A stretch of 64,000 bases of DNA from Streptomyces ortus (GCF_026341275.1 NZ_JAIFZO010000002.1:7532118-7596117), one strand, 5' to 3'; counted from the stretch's first letter, positions 43,520 to 52,259 are shown. Notes: generated by a model from the letters alone, not told the origin. Numbers and translations are program-made.

Positions 43520-43948
43520 ATGCCGAACACCGCGCGATGGGCAGCGACGATCACCCTGACGGCCACCGCCGTCTGCGGTCCCCTGGCCGGGACCGCCCTC
43601 GCCACCCCTTCGCCGACCGCGCTCTACGCCCCCTCGGCCCTGGTGTTCACCACGGGCCACGGGGAGTTCGCGGCCGAAGCCACACCTGAACGCGCGGTCA
43701 CCCTGAACTGTGCGCCGACGGCCTCGGGGACCCACCCCGCCGCGGTCTCCGCCTGCGCCGAACTGCGGGCGGTGAGCGGGGACTTCGACGCCCTGTCCAC
43801 CAGATCCGACGTCCTGTGCACCCGTGAGTACGACCCAGTCGTCGTCACGGTCGAGGGCGTCTGGCAGGGCAAGCGGATCTCCTACGAGCGCACCTTCGCC
43901 AACGAGTGCGTGAAGGAGTCCTACGGGACGACCGTCTTCACGTACTGA
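43520..43948 (+). CDS. Secreted SSI-family protease inhibitor, Arg at P1
   Basis: This 142-aa Streptomyces subtilisin inhibitor-type protein has a signal peptide (cleavage near ALATP, residue 28), four cysteines (64, 79, 100, 130) in the spacing of the two SSI disulfides, and the reactive loop CTREYDP at 100-106 in place of CPMVYDP of SSI. The scissile bond would be Arg102-Glu103, so trypsin-like proteases are favoured over subtilisin. It acts as an extracellular dimer that restrains the strain's own or competitors' proteases during development. GGAAGG lies nine bases before ATG 43520; ATG 43511 abuts it. Confidence 0.93.
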   Translation: MPNTARWAATITLTATAVCGPLAGTALATPSPTALYAPSALVFTTGHGEFAAEATPERAVTLNCAPTASGTHPAAVSACAELRAVSGDFDALSTRSDVLCTREYDPVVVTVEGVWQGKRISYERTFANECVKESYGTTVFTY

Positions 43949-44050
43949 AAGGGCCGGGGTCGCGCGGTGCTCCGAGTGCGTCGACGGAGGCCCGCAGATG
44001 CGGATGGGGAGTGCGAGTCCCGTCGCGGAGCGTCACGTGACCCCGCAACA

Positions 44051-44095
44051 GGGGCCGGTGGAGAGACGGAGTGGGGCCGTCTCTCCGCCGGCCCC
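44051..44095. terminator. Terminator between SSI and STAS genes
   Basis: A 19-bp stem (44051-44069 with 44077-44095), broken only by one T-G wobble, and a 7-base loop lie between the convergent SSI and STAS genes. Confidence 0.88.
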
Positions 44096-44135
44096 GGCGT
44101 GTCCGGCTCCACCGGGTCGACCGGTGCCGTCTCCC

Positions 44136-44636
44136 TCATCGGGCGCCGGGGGCGCGGTCGTTCCCCGGAGGGGGTGCGGGAGGCAGTTCCGTCAGGGGCG
44201 GGAAGCGGCCCAGGAGGCCGCAGGCGCGTAACAGACGGTGGACGCGGGGCTGGTCGCAGACCAGGCGGAGGGTGCCGCCGCGCTCCCGGGCCCGGCGCTC
44301 GGCCCGGCACAGCACCCGCAGCCCCGAGCAGTCGAAGAACTCGACCGCCCTCAGGTCCACCACGATCCTGGGCACTCCGTCCGAGGTCAGGGCGTCCAGA
44401 TGCTCCTCCAGGGCGCCCGCCGTCGCCATGTCGATCTCGCCCAGCACCTCGACGACGACGAACCCGGGGCCCTCGTAACTGTGCGCATACGGATTCGCCG
44501 GGGGCGCCCGGAACCTCGGCGCGCCGTCGGCCCCGGGCTCCGCCGCGCCTGCGAGCCCGGGTTCCCCGGTGCCGCCCTGGGGCGGTCCGGCGTCATCGGG
44601 CGGTCCGGCGTCGTGATCATGGGGTTGGGGTGGCAT
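44136..44636 (-). CDS. STAS anti-sigma factor antagonist
   Basis: This 166-aa protein has a 55-residue Pro/Gly/Asp-rich N-terminus followed by a STAS domain with the phosphorylatable Ser104 in EFFDCSGLRVL and the strands VVVEVLGEIDMATA and RIVVDLRA. It should bind an RsbW-type anti-sigma kinase when unphosphorylated. GGAG five bases upstream fixes the start. The gene is divergent from a probable degenerate HATPase protein, and two PP2C phosphatases that could act on it are encoded in the window (35617 and 60858). Confidence 0.9.
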   Translation of the reverse strand: MPPQPHDHDAGPPDDAGPPQGGTGEPGLAGAAEPGADGAPRFRAPPANPYAHSYEGPGFVVVEVLGEIDMATAGALEEHLDALTSDGVPRIVVDLRAVEFFDCSGLRVLCRAERRARERGGTLRLVCDQPRVHRLLRACGLLGRFPPLTELPPAPPPGNDRAPGAR

Positions 44637-44730
44637 GTCGGCTCCACCTCGTACAGGGGCGGGCGTATTCGATCTCGGTTGTTACCCGTGGCGGGCCGGA
44701 ACCATCCATACCGCGCTCAACGCAAGATCT

Positions 44731-44752
44731 AGTTCACTCGACCTAGTGAACT
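44731..44752. promoter_or_regulatory. AGTTCACT-N6-AGTGAACT operator-like palindrome
   Basis: Perfect 8-bp arms separated by CGACCT lie in the 262-bp divergent region between the STAS gene and the HATPase-like gene, in unusually AT-rich DNA. TTGACT at 44766 is nearby but no matching -10 was found at 17 bp. Confidence 0.5.
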
Positions 44753-44898
44753 TCGGCTGCAGCCGTTGACTTTTGGTCTTTGTGTTTGCTCAACGCGCCC
44801 TGTTCATAGGGGTGTTGTCGACGTACAGTCACCGTGCTGCCCCGGTCCCTGGCCGCACCACGCACTTCGCACGACTGTCTGGCCAAGGAGGGATGGCG

Positions 44899-45372
44899 GT
44901 GGGAACGCCGGTACGCGCTTCCTCGGACGGGCCCGCGCTGCTCACCGAGCACGGGCTCATGGAGCCCGTCCAGGAAATGGAGTTCACGGCCCATTTCGCG
45001 CGCCAGGACGGGGAGTTCGCGGCCCAGGCCGCCGCCGTGGCGGTCACCCAGGTCATCGACGCCCCGCTGTCGTTCGTCTCCCCGGTCCTCGACGCGGGCT
45101 GCTCCGCGAGCCGGTGCCTGCTGGCGCGCAGCGCCGCCGAAAGCTGCCGGATCGTCCTCACGGCGGACCCCTCGGGCATCACCGTCGCGGCCACCGACGA
45201 CGTGGCGGTCCCGCTGGACGCCGACGGCCGGACCGGCGCCAAGGACCTGCCGCTGCTCGCCGTGGTCGACGGACTGAACGTGCACCACGGCCCCGACGGG
45301 CATGTCTGGGTCGTGTGGAAGGGGCCGTGGCGACGGACCGGCCCGACCCCGGGCGGACCCGCGAGGCCCTGA
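44899..45372 (+). CDS. Small protein, possible degenerate RsbW-like HATPase
   Basis: This roughly 157-aa protein is not firmly recognised. The order of elements (SRCLLARSAAESCRIVLTAD, an ITVAATDD strand, LPLLAVVDGLNV, then GHVWVVWKGPW) follows that of short RsbW-type HATPase domains, but the ATP-binding Asn and the G1 and G2 glycines are gone. A non-catalytic anti-sigma-like binder would fit its position divergent from a STAS gene; this is inference. AAGGAGG lies seven bases before GTG 44899, while ATG 44893 almost touches it. Confidence 0.6.
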   Translation: MGTPVRASSDGPALLTEHGLMEPVQEMEFTAHFARQDGEFAAQAAAVAVTQVIDAPLSFVSPVLDAGCSASRCLLARSAAESCRIVLTADPSGITVAATDDVAVPLDADGRTGAKDLPLLAVVDGLNVHHGPDGHVWVVWKGPWRRTGPTPGGPARP

Positions 45373-45411
45373 TCGGCGGGCCCGCCGCCAGACCCGTACA
45401 GGCTTAATGCA

Positions 45412-45424
45412 TATGATGCGCAAG
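45412..45424 (+). promoter_or_regulatory. -10 element of a probable leaderless transcript
   Basis: TATGAT (45412-45417) is a near-consensus -10 box. Its end lies six bases before the GTG at 45424, so transcription would begin at the start codon itself. There is no ribosome binding site; the -35 position is weak. Confidence 0.5.
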
Positions 45425-45957
45425 TGCGCGACTACTGCATAAGAACGGCGACCCCCGACGACGTCGACGGCGCCCGCTCCGTGATGCTCGACACCGTGTA
45501 CCGGGACTTCGGCACCGGGTACGTACCCCGCTGGCACCGGGACATCATCGACCTCCACGGCGCCTACGTCGCGCCCGCCCGCCACACCTTGCTGGTCGCG
45601 GTCGACCGGCGGGACGACACGGTGGCCGCGACCGCCGCCCTCGACGCCCGCGGCCCGGCCCACCCGCCGAACCCGCGCCACGTGGCCGAGCGCTACCCCT
45701 CCGGCGAGACCGCCCAGCTGCGCCGGGTGTACGTGCGCCCCGCCGACCGCAGACAGGGTCTGGCCCGCCGGCTCGTCGCGGGACTGCTCGACTTCGCGGC
45801 GGCCGACGGCGGCTACCGCTCCGCCTATCTGCACACCGACCCGTCGGTGCCCGGCGCCGAGGCGTTCTGGCGTTCGCTGGGCAAGGCGGTCCACGACGAA
45901 CGCGAGGAACCGGGCGGCGGCCAGGGAATCATCCACTTCGAAGTCCCCCTGCCCTGA
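45424..45957 (+). CDS. GNAT-family N-acetyltransferase
   Basis: This 177-aa GNAT protein has the acetyl-CoA binding motif RRVYVRPADRRQGLARRLVA and the C-terminal AEAFWRSLGKAVH strand-helix. It should acetylate an amine of a small molecule or protein. The GTG at 45424 has no ribosome binding site but lies at the expected transcription start of a good -10 box. It precedes an ABC import/MFS set by 96 bp in the same direction and may modify the transported compound; that link is inference. Confidence 0.85.
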   Translation: MRDYCIRTATPDDVDGARSVMLDTVYRDFGTGYVPRWHRDIIDLHGAYVAPARHTLLVAVDRRDDTVAATAALDARGPAHPPNPRHVAERYPSGETAQLRRVYVRPADRRQGLARRLVAGLLDFAAADGGYRSAYLHTDPSVPGAEAFWRSLGKAVHDEREEPGGGQGIIHFEVPLP

Positions 45958-46053
45958 CCTCTGCCCTTACTCCTGTCCTGACCCCTGCCCCGGCCTCCTC
46001 CTGACGACGCGGCCTGCCCGCGCCGGGCACCCCCGCACCGAACGAAAGTGACC

Positions 46054-47553
46054 ATGCTTCCTCTGCCACGCCGTCGCAGGTTCGTCGCCGCACTGCTGCT
46101 CGCCCCCCTGCTCACCGGCTGCTTCGCGTCCGGCGGCGGCGACGGGTCCGCCGACAGCGCGGAGGGCGCCCGGCTGAAGGTCGCGCTCGCCTTCCCGCCC
46201 GCCGAGAACTTCTCCCCGTACGGCGCCGACGCCACCCTCCTCAGCAGGCTCGGCGTCACCGAGGGCCTGACCCGTCTCGACGCCAACGGCGCCGCCGCCC
46301 CCGCGCTCGCCGAGTCGTGGACCCGCGAGAACGACCGCGGCTGGCTGTTCACCCTGCGGGACGCCGCATTCCAGGACGGCACCGAGGTCACCCCGAAGGC
46401 CGTCGCCGCCGCCCTCACCCGCGCCGCGGGCGCCGACCCCGTGACCGCCGCCCTCTCCGGCGTCGAACTGACCGCCGAGGCCGCGGGCGACGGCCGGGTA
46501 CGCGTCTCGACGGCCGACCCCGACCCGGCGCTGCCGCTGCGGCTGTCCAGCCCCGGCCTGGTGATCCTCTCGGCGAAGGCGTACGCGAAGAAGGACGCCG
46601 TCAGCCCCGTGGGCACCGCCACCGGACCCTTCGAACTCACCGGGACCACCGGCACCACCGCGGCCACCCTCGACCGCTTCGACGACTACTGGGGCGGCCG
46701 TGCCCAGGCCTCGGGCGTCGACGCGAAGTTCATCGCCGACGGCACCGCCCGGACGAACGCGCTGCGCACCGGCGAGGCCGACATCGCCGAGGCCGTACCC
46801 GTCTCGCAGGCGGCCTCCCTCGACAGGGCGACCCGTCGCGAGACCGCGACCACCCGCACCACCAGCCTGCTGCTCAACACCGGGTCCGGGGCGTTCGAGG
46901 ACCCGAGGACACGCGCCGCCGCCCGCGAGGCGATCGACACCTCCGCCCTCGCCAAGGGCGTCTACGAGGGATACGCCGACGCCGGAGCCGGCATCTACGG
47001 GCCCGCCCTCACCTGGGCGTCCGACAAGCGCGTCGAGCCGGCCGGCCGGGCCGCGGCGGGCTCCGCCACCGGCAGGACGCTCACCGTCGCCACGTACGAC
47101 AACCGGCCCGAGCTGCCCGAGGCCGCCCAGGTGCTGAAACAGCAGCTGGAGAAGGCCGGGTTCGAGGTGAAGCTGGAGGTGCGCGAGTACTCGCGGCTGG
47201 AGAGTGACGCGCTGGCCGGGAAGTTCGACGCCTTCGTGTCCGCCCGCAACACCATGCTCGACACCGGCGACCCCCTCTCCATCCTTGCCAGCGACTACAC
47301 CTGCGAGGGCGGCTACAACCTGGCGCAGCTGTGCGACAAGAAGGTCGACAAGGCCGTGTCCGAGGCCGAGTCGATCAGCGACACCGCGAAGCGGCAGGAC
47401 GCGGCGATGACCGCCGAGGCGGCGATACTCGGCACGGACGCCGTCATACCGCTGGTCCACCAGCGGATCATCACGGGTGTCCGCGCCGAGGTCGGCGGCG
47501 TGCTCCTCGACCCGTACGAGCGCGGCCTCGTCGGCGTCGGCACCCGGCGCTGA
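46054..47553 (+). CDS. ABC importer solute-binding lipoprotein, DppA/NikA type
   Basis: This 499-aa cluster-C binding protein (SBP_bac_5) has a lipobox LTGC (Cys23), an ALAESWTRENDRGWLFTLRD signature near residue 85-105 and DAVIPLVHQRIITGVR at the C-terminus. The family binds peptides, nickel complexes or opine-type metallophores. ATG 46054 has a weak GAAAG five bases upstream; GTG 46048 is two codons earlier. The fused permease gene follows within 25 bp and an MFS gene after that, a layout seen in metallophore systems, though no ATPase is present. Confidence 0.88.
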   Translation: MLPLPRRRRFVAALLLAPLLTGCFASGGGDGSADSAEGARLKVALAFPPAENFSPYGADATLLSRLGVTEGLTRLDANGAAAPALAESWTRENDRGWLFTLRDAAFQDGTEVTPKAVAAALTRAAGADPVTAALSGVELTAEAAGDGRVRVSTADPDPALPLRLSSPGLVILSAKAYAKKDAVSPVGTATGPFELTGTTGTTAATLDRFDDYWGGRAQASGVDAKFIADGTARTNALRTGEADIAEAVPVSQAASLDRATRRETATTRTTSLLLNTGSGAFEDPRTRAAAREAIDTSALAKGVYEGYADAGAGIYGPALTWASDKRVEPAGRAAAGSATGRTLTVATYDNRPELPEAAQVLKQQLEKAGFEVKLEVREYSRLESDALAGKFDAFVSARNTMLDTGDPLSILASDYTCEGGYNLAQLCDKKVDKAVSEAESISDTAKRQDAAMTAEAAILGTDAVIPLVHQRIITGVRAEVGGVLLDPYERGLVGVGTRR

Positions 47554-47576
47554 CGCACGTGCTCAAGGCGGCTCCC

Positions 47577-49346
47577 GTGCTCAAGGCGGCTCCAGTGGTC
47601 AAGGCCGCCCTCCGGGGCGGGGCGCCCGTGCTGCTCTGGCGCGCCGCCCTGGCCGCCGTCCTGGTCTGCGGCGTAGGGCTGCTGCCGTGGCTCTCGCGCA
47701 CGGACCCGGCGCTCACCGTGCTCAGGGCGCGGTCCGCCGAGCGCACCGCCACCCCCGAGGTACTGGACGCGATCCGCGCGCAGCTCGGCCTGGACGCCGG
47801 GCCGGCGCGGCTGCTCGGCGACTGGCTCGGCGGACTGCCGCGCGGCGACGCGGGCGTGTCGTGGATCTCCGGCGCGCAGGTCATGCCGGCGGTCCTCCAG
47901 GCACTCGGTGTCTCACTGCTGCTGATGGGCGGGGCCCTGCTCGTCGCGGCGGTCACGGCGGCCGGCGTGTGCGCGCGGACCCTGCGGCTCGGGGCCGGCC
48001 GACGGCTCTACGAACGGCGTTCCGCGGGCACCGGCTCGGCGTTCATGGCCACGCTGCCCGACTTCCTGACCGCCTCGGTGCTCGCCTCCGTCGTCGGCGT
48101 GCAACTCGGCTGGCTGCCCGCCCTCGGCTGGTACGGCCCCTCGTGGCTGGTGCTGCCCGCGCTCTCGCTCGGCCTGCCCGCGGGCGCCCTGCTCGGACGG
48201 ATGCTCGACGACCTGCTGCCGGGCGCCTTCGCCGAACCGTGGGCCCTGGCCGCCGCCGCGCGCGGGGTCCGCGGCCGGACCGTCGCCCGCCAGGCGCTCC
48301 GCCGCTGCGTGCCCGGCCTGCTGCCGAACCTGGGACTCTTCGTCGTCGGGCTGACCGGCGGCGCGGTGGCCGTGGAGAAGATCTTCGACATCCCGGGGCT
48401 CGGCCGGCTCTCCCTCCAGGCCGCGGTGGCCCAGGACCTGCCCGTCCTCCAGGCCGGCACCCTGGCCCTCGTCGTCCTGGCGGCGACCGTGGGGGGCCTC
48501 GCCCGTCTCGCCGCGCGCCTGTTGATCGGCCCGGCCCTGCGCGACGGCGCGCTGCCCTCACTGCACCGCCCCACACCTCCCCGCCCCACGACACCACCCC
48601 TGCTGTACGGGGGCCTGCTGCTGGCCGTCGTGACAGCGGGCCTCACCCGGGACCCCCTGGAGCTGGACACCACGGCCAGGCTCCGCTCCCCGTCCTGGGC
48701 ACACCCCTTCGGCACGGACGCGCTGGGCCGCGACGTCCTGGCCAGGGTCGGCCACGGGGCACTGGACACGCTGGCCGTGGCCGCCGCGGTCAGCGCCGCC
48801 GCACTGCTCCTTGGCGTGCTGCTGGGGCTGCTGCCACGGTTCTCCGGGCCGCTCGCCGACACCGTCAACGCGCTCCCGCCGGTCCTCGCGGCGCTCCTGG
48901 TCACCGCGGTCGCGGGCAGCGGGCCCGCCACCCCGGCCCTCGCGGTCACCGCGGTGGCCTGGGCGCCCCTGGCCGCCCACACCTCGGCCCTGCTCCGCCA
49001 GGAGAAGGCCACCGCCCACCTCGCGGCGACCCGCGGCCTGGGCGCCACCCCGCTCCAGCTCCTGCGCCACGAACTCCTCCCGGCCGTCCTGCCCCCGGTC
49101 CTGCGCCACGCCCTGCTCCGCCTGCCCGGGGTGGCCCTGTCCCTCGCGGCCCTCGGCTTCCTCGGCCTGGGCGCGCAGCCGCCGTCCCCCGAGTGGGGCC
49201 TGCTGCTGTCGGAGAACCTGCCGTACGTGGAACGGGCGCCGTGGGCCTCCCTGGCACCGGCCGCCGCGCTGGCGCTGCTGGGGGCGGTCGCGGTCACCGC
49301 CGGCGGAGGAGTCGACAGGACCCGCGCCCGGCGGCGACATGCCTGA
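47577..49346 (+). CDS. Fused double ABC permease (DppB-DppC type)
   Basis: This roughly 589-aa protein joins two permease halves that are normally separate. The first has GVQLGWLPALGW, the EAA-like loop AAARGVRGRTVARQALRRCV and EKIFDIPGLGRLSLQA; the second has HPFGTDALGRDVLARVGHGA and the EAA-like AATRGLGATPLQLLRHELLP. Each half has five to six helices. An 18-base tandem repeat at the start gives GTG candidates at 47559, 47577 and 47595; the last two each have AAGGCGG upstream within the repeat, so 47577 is taken. It follows the binding protein directly and overlaps the MFS start by 8 bp. The ATPase subunits needed for transport are not encoded here. Confidence 0.85.
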   Translation: MLKAAPVVKAALRGGAPVLLWRAALAAVLVCGVGLLPWLSRTDPALTVLRARSAERTATPEVLDAIRAQLGLDAGPARLLGDWLGGLPRGDAGVSWISGAQVMPAVLQALGVSLLLMGGALLVAAVTAAGVCARTLRLGAGRRLYERRSAGTGSAFMATLPDFLTASVLASVVGVQLGWLPALGWYGPSWLVLPALSLGLPAGALLGRMLDDLLPGAFAEPWALAAAARGVRGRTVARQALRRCVPGLLPNLGLFVVGLTGGAVAVEKIFDIPGLGRLSLQAAVAQDLPVLQAGTLALVVLAATVGGLARLAARLLIGPALRDGALPSLHRPTPPRPTTPPLLYGGLLLAVVTAGLTRDPLELDTTARLRSPSWAHPFGTDALGRDVLARVGHGALDTLAVAAAVSAAALLLGVLLGLLPRFSGPLADTVNALPPVLAALLVTAVAGSGPATPALAVTAVAWAPLAAHTSALLRQEKATAHLAATRGLGATPLQLLRHELLPAVLPPVLRHALLRLPGVALSLAALGFLGLGAQPPSPEWGLLLSENLPYVERAPWASLAPAAALALLGAVAVTAGGGVDRTRARRRHA

Positions 49347-50613
49347 ACCAGCACCACACTCCAGGGCGGCGAGACCCCTCGCCGCCCTGGACACCTTCAC
49401 CTCCCTCTCCCCGCTGCTGCGCCTGCTCGTCCTCACCCAGCTCGCCTTCAACGTCGGCTTCTTCGCCGTCCTGCCCTTCCTCGCCGCCCACCTGGGCACG
49501 GCGATCGGCATGGCGGGCTGGCTGGTCGGACTGGTCCTCGGGCTGCGCACCTTCAGCCAGCAGGGCCTGTTCGTGGTGGGCGGCGCGCTGGCGGACCGGT
49601 ACGGGGTGCGGCCGGTGGTGCTCTCCGGCTGCGTCCTGCGCGTCGCGGGCTTCGGCTGGCTGGGGTACGCGGCAGCCACCTGGGCGGTCATCGGGGCCGT
49701 CCTCCTGATCGGTTTCGCCGCCGCGCTCTTCTCACCCGCGGTCGAGTCGGAGGTGGCCCGGCAGGCGGTGTGCCGGGAGGAGGCGGGGGAGGGCCCGCGG
49801 ACGCACGTACTGGCGCTGTTCACCGTGGCGGGGCAGGCGGGGGCGTTCACCGGCCCGTTTCTCGGCGCGCTGCTGCTGGCCGTGGACTTCCGTACGGTCT
49901 GCCTCGCCGGGGCGGCAGTGTTCGTGCTGGTCCTGGCGGGCCACGCGTGGCTGCTGCCGCAACGGATTCCCGGCCGGGCACAGGTCCGCTCCCGCGGCGG
50001 ACTCCGCCGCCTGGCGCGCAACCGCGGCTTCCTGGCCCTGTGCTGCGCGTACGGCGCCTATCTGCTCGGCTACAACCAGCTGTACCAGCTGCTGCCCGTC
50101 GAGGTGGAGCGCGCGACGGGCTCCCAGGCGCCGCTGGCCTGGCTGTTCGCGCTCTCGTCGCTGCTGGTCGTGACGGCTCAGCTGCCCGTCACGCGCTGGG
50201 CGGGCGAGCGCCTGGACCTGCGCCGTTCCATGACGACGGGACTGCTGCTGATCTCAGCGGGCTTCGCGGTCGTCGCCGCGGCCCGCCCCGCCGCCTGGAC
50301 GGGAACGGTGGGGCTCCTGCCGGTGGCCGGTTACGTCGTCCTGCTCACCCTGGGCCAGATGCTGGTGGCACCGGCGGCCCGCGCCTGGGTCCCCGACCTG
50401 GCCGAGGCGGACAGACTGGGCCTCTACACGGGCGCCCTCTCCTCGATCTCCGGCCTCATCGTCCTGCTGGGCAGCGCCACCACAGGCACCCTCCTGGACA
50501 CGAACCTCCCCCCGGCCGTCCCCTGGCTGGCCCTGGCCATGATCCCGGCGGCGGCCACAGTGCTGCTGCCCCACCCCCGTCGGGCAAGGACAGGGGCGCA
50601 GCCCCGTCCTTGA
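49339..50613 (+). CDS. MFS transporter, DHA1-like, 12 helices
   Basis: This 424-aa MFS protein has the motif-A loop GGALADRYGVRPVVL after helix 2 and NRGFLALCCAYGAYLLGYNQ in helix 7. It overlaps the fused permease by 8 bp and ends in a DNA hairpin, so it closes the GNAT/ABC/MFS unit. In staphylopine-type systems an MFS exporter partners such an ABC importer, which suggests export of a metallophore; no biosynthesis gene is present to support it. Substrate unknown. Confidence 0.85.
   Translation: MPEPAPHSRAARPLAALDTFTSLSPLLRLLVLTQLAFNVGFFAVLPFLAAHLGTAIGMAGWLVGLVLGLRTFSQQGLFVVGGALADRYGVRPVVLSGCVLRVAGFGWLGYAAATWAVIGAVLLIGFAAALFSPAVESEVARQAVCREEAGEGPRTHVLALFTVAGQAGAFTGPFLGALLLAVDFRTVCLAGAAVFVLVLAGHAWLLPQRIPGRAQVRSRGGLRRLARNRGFLALCCAYGAYLLGYNQLYQLLPVEVERATGSQAPLAWLFALSSLLVVTAQLPVTRWAGERLDLRRSMTTGLLLISAGFAVVAAARPAAWTGTVGLLPVAGYVVLLTLGQMLVAPAARAWVPDLAEADRLGLYTGALSSISGLIVLLGSATTGTLLDTNLPPAVPWLALAMIPAAATVLLPHPRRARTGAQPRP
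50586..50611 (+). terminator. Hairpin at the MFS stop
   Basis: AAGGAC-A-GGGGC, GCA, GCCCC-GTCCTT pair with one bulged A. The stem lies inside the last codons of the gene. Confidence 0.55.
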
Positions 50614-50660
50614 GGGGCGCGGGGAACTGCGCGCCCAGCCTCCACGGCGTCGAACCCGCC
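50613..50660 (+). repeat. Copy of the GGGGCGCGGGGAAC dispersed repeat
   Basis: GGGGCGCGGGGAACTGCGCG, followed by CCAGCC, directly follows the MFS stop. It is the same element as the two copies in the PKS linker (6367, 6424) and the reversed core at 14312. Confidence 0.65.
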
Positions 50661-50750
50661 AACACCGCCCCCCTCGCAGGGGAAACGCGAAGAGGGACCA
50701 CCGTCTCCCTGAAGACGGCGGCCCCTCGGCCTCGCGGCGACGCGAACGCG

Positions 50751-52259
50751 TCACATGTGAACGACCGGCGCGGCGTCAGGATCCTGCTCGGCAACTCCGG
50801 GACGGAACAGCAGGAACGTCACCAGCGCGCCCGCCGCGAAGAACCCCGCCGACCACCAGAACGCGGTGGTGTAGCTCTCGATCGAGGACTGCGCCCGCAC
50901 CAGCGGATCGCTCGCGTTCTTGCCGACCAGGAAGCTGGTCGCGGCACTCGCGGCAAGGGTGTTCAGCAGCGCGGTGCCGATGGAACCGCCCACCTGCTGC
51001 ATGGTGTTGACCGTGGCCGAGGCCACCCCCGCGTCCTCCGCGGCGACCCCGCTCGTGGCCAGCGCCATCGCGGGCGGCATCACGATGCCGAGCCCGGCGC
51101 CCATCACCAGCAGCGGCGGCAGCACGGCCGTCGAGAAGGCGGAGTCGACGTCGATGGCGGTCAGCCAGACCATCGCGACGGTGGCGAGCGCGAACCCGGC
51201 CGGGATGACGGTCTTCGGCCCGATGCGCGGCACCAGGATCGTCGTGGACACCTGGGCCATGACCATCAGCGCGGCCATCATCGGCAGGAAGGCCACACCG
51301 GTCTTCGTCGGGCTGAAGCCCAGGTTCAGCTGCAGGTAGTAGGTGAGGAAGAGGAAGACACCGAACATGCCCGCACCGGTCACCAGGACGGCGATGAACG
51401 AGGCCGCGCGGGTACGGTCCAGCAGGACGCGCATCGGCAGCAGCGGGTGCGCGGCACGGGTCTGCCACCAGCCGAACACCGCCAGGAGAATGCCGCCCGC
51501 CACCAGGAAGCCCCAGGTCAGGGCGGAGCCCCAGTCGTGCGTCTCGGCGTTGGAGAAGCCGTACACCACGGAGAAGAGACCGGCGGAGACCAGCAGCGCG
51601 CCCGGCAGGTCCAGCTTGGAGTTCGCGGCGTCACGGTGGTTGTTCAGCAGGATCCAGCCGCCCACGAAGGCCGCGACGGCGAAGACGACGTTGACGTACA
51701 GCGTCCAGCGCCAGTCCAGCGCGTCGGTCAGCACACCGCCGAGCAGCAGTCCGAGCGCGCCACCCGCGCCGGCGATCGCGCCGTACACGCTGAACGCCTT
51801 GGCGCGTTCCTTGGCGTCGGTGAAGGTCGTGTTCAGCAGGGAGAGCGCGGCGGGTGCGAGCAGGGCGCCGAAGACACCCTGGAGGGCGCGCGCGACGACC
51901 AGCATCCCGAAGCTGTTGGCCGCGCCGCCGAGCACGGAGGCTCCGGCGAAGCCCGCGACACCGATGAGGAAGGCGGGCTTGCGCCCGAAGAGGTCGGCGA
52001 TCCGGCCGCCCAGCAGCAGCAGGGAGGCGAAGGCCAGCGCGTACGCCGTGACGATCCACTGGCGGTTGCCGTCGGTGAAGCCGAGGTCGGCCTGGGCCGA
52101 CGGCAGCGCGATGTTCACGATGGTGGCGTCCAGCACCACCATCAGCTGCGCGATGCCGATGATCGCGAGGATCCACCACCGGTTGGCGGGGCGCGCCGCG
52201 CCGGGTGCGTCCGGGGCGCCCTTGCGGGCGTCCTCGGAGAGGGTCTGGGTCTTGGACAT
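50751..52259 (-). CDS. DHA2-family 14-helix MFS drug exporter
   Basis: This 502-aa EmrB/QacA-type exporter shows LDATIVNIALPSAQ in helix 1, GGRIADLFGRKPAFLIG (motif A) and RALQGVFGALLAPAALSLL (motif C region). ATG 52259 has GGAG eight bases away; GTG 52268 overlaps that site. Two perfect CGAAAC/GTTTCG palindromes upstream, one over the -35 box, indicate control by a TetR-type repressor that is not encoded next to it. It likely exports a cationic or lipophilic drug. Confidence 0.92.
   Translation of the reverse strand: MSKTQTLSEDARKGAPDAPGAARPANRWWILAIIGIAQLMVVLDATIVNIALPSAQADLGFTDGNRQWIVTAYALAFASLLLLGGRIADLFGRKPAFLIGVAGFAGASVLGGAANSFGMLVVARALQGVFGALLAPAALSLLNTTFTDAKERAKAFSVYGAIAGAGGALGLLLGGVLTDALDWRWTLYVNVVFAVAAFVGGWILLNNHRDAANSKLDLPGALLVSAGLFSVVYGFSNAETHDWGSALTWGFLVAGGILLAVFGWWQTRAAHPLLPMRVLLDRTRAASFIAVLVTGAGMFGVFLFLTYYLQLNLGFSPTKTGVAFLPMMAALMVMAQVSTTILVPRIGPKTVIPAGFALATVAMVWLTAIDVDSAFSTAVLPPLLVMGAGLGIVMPPAMALATSGVAAEDAGVASATVNTMQQVGGSIGTALLNTLAASAATSFLVGKNASDPLVRAQSSIESYTTAFWWSAGFFAAGALVTFLLFRPGVAEQDPDAAPVVHM

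Noticed and set aside
46054..50613. Complete metallophore biosynthesis and uptake cluster
   Set aside because: Only transport-type genes and a GNAT are present; no opine synthase, nicotianamine-like synthase or NRPS gene is visible.
6369..50660. Insertion sequence or transposon remnants at the GGGGCGCGGGGAAC repeats
   Set aside because: Copies are short, without terminal inverted repeats, target duplications or a transposase gene.
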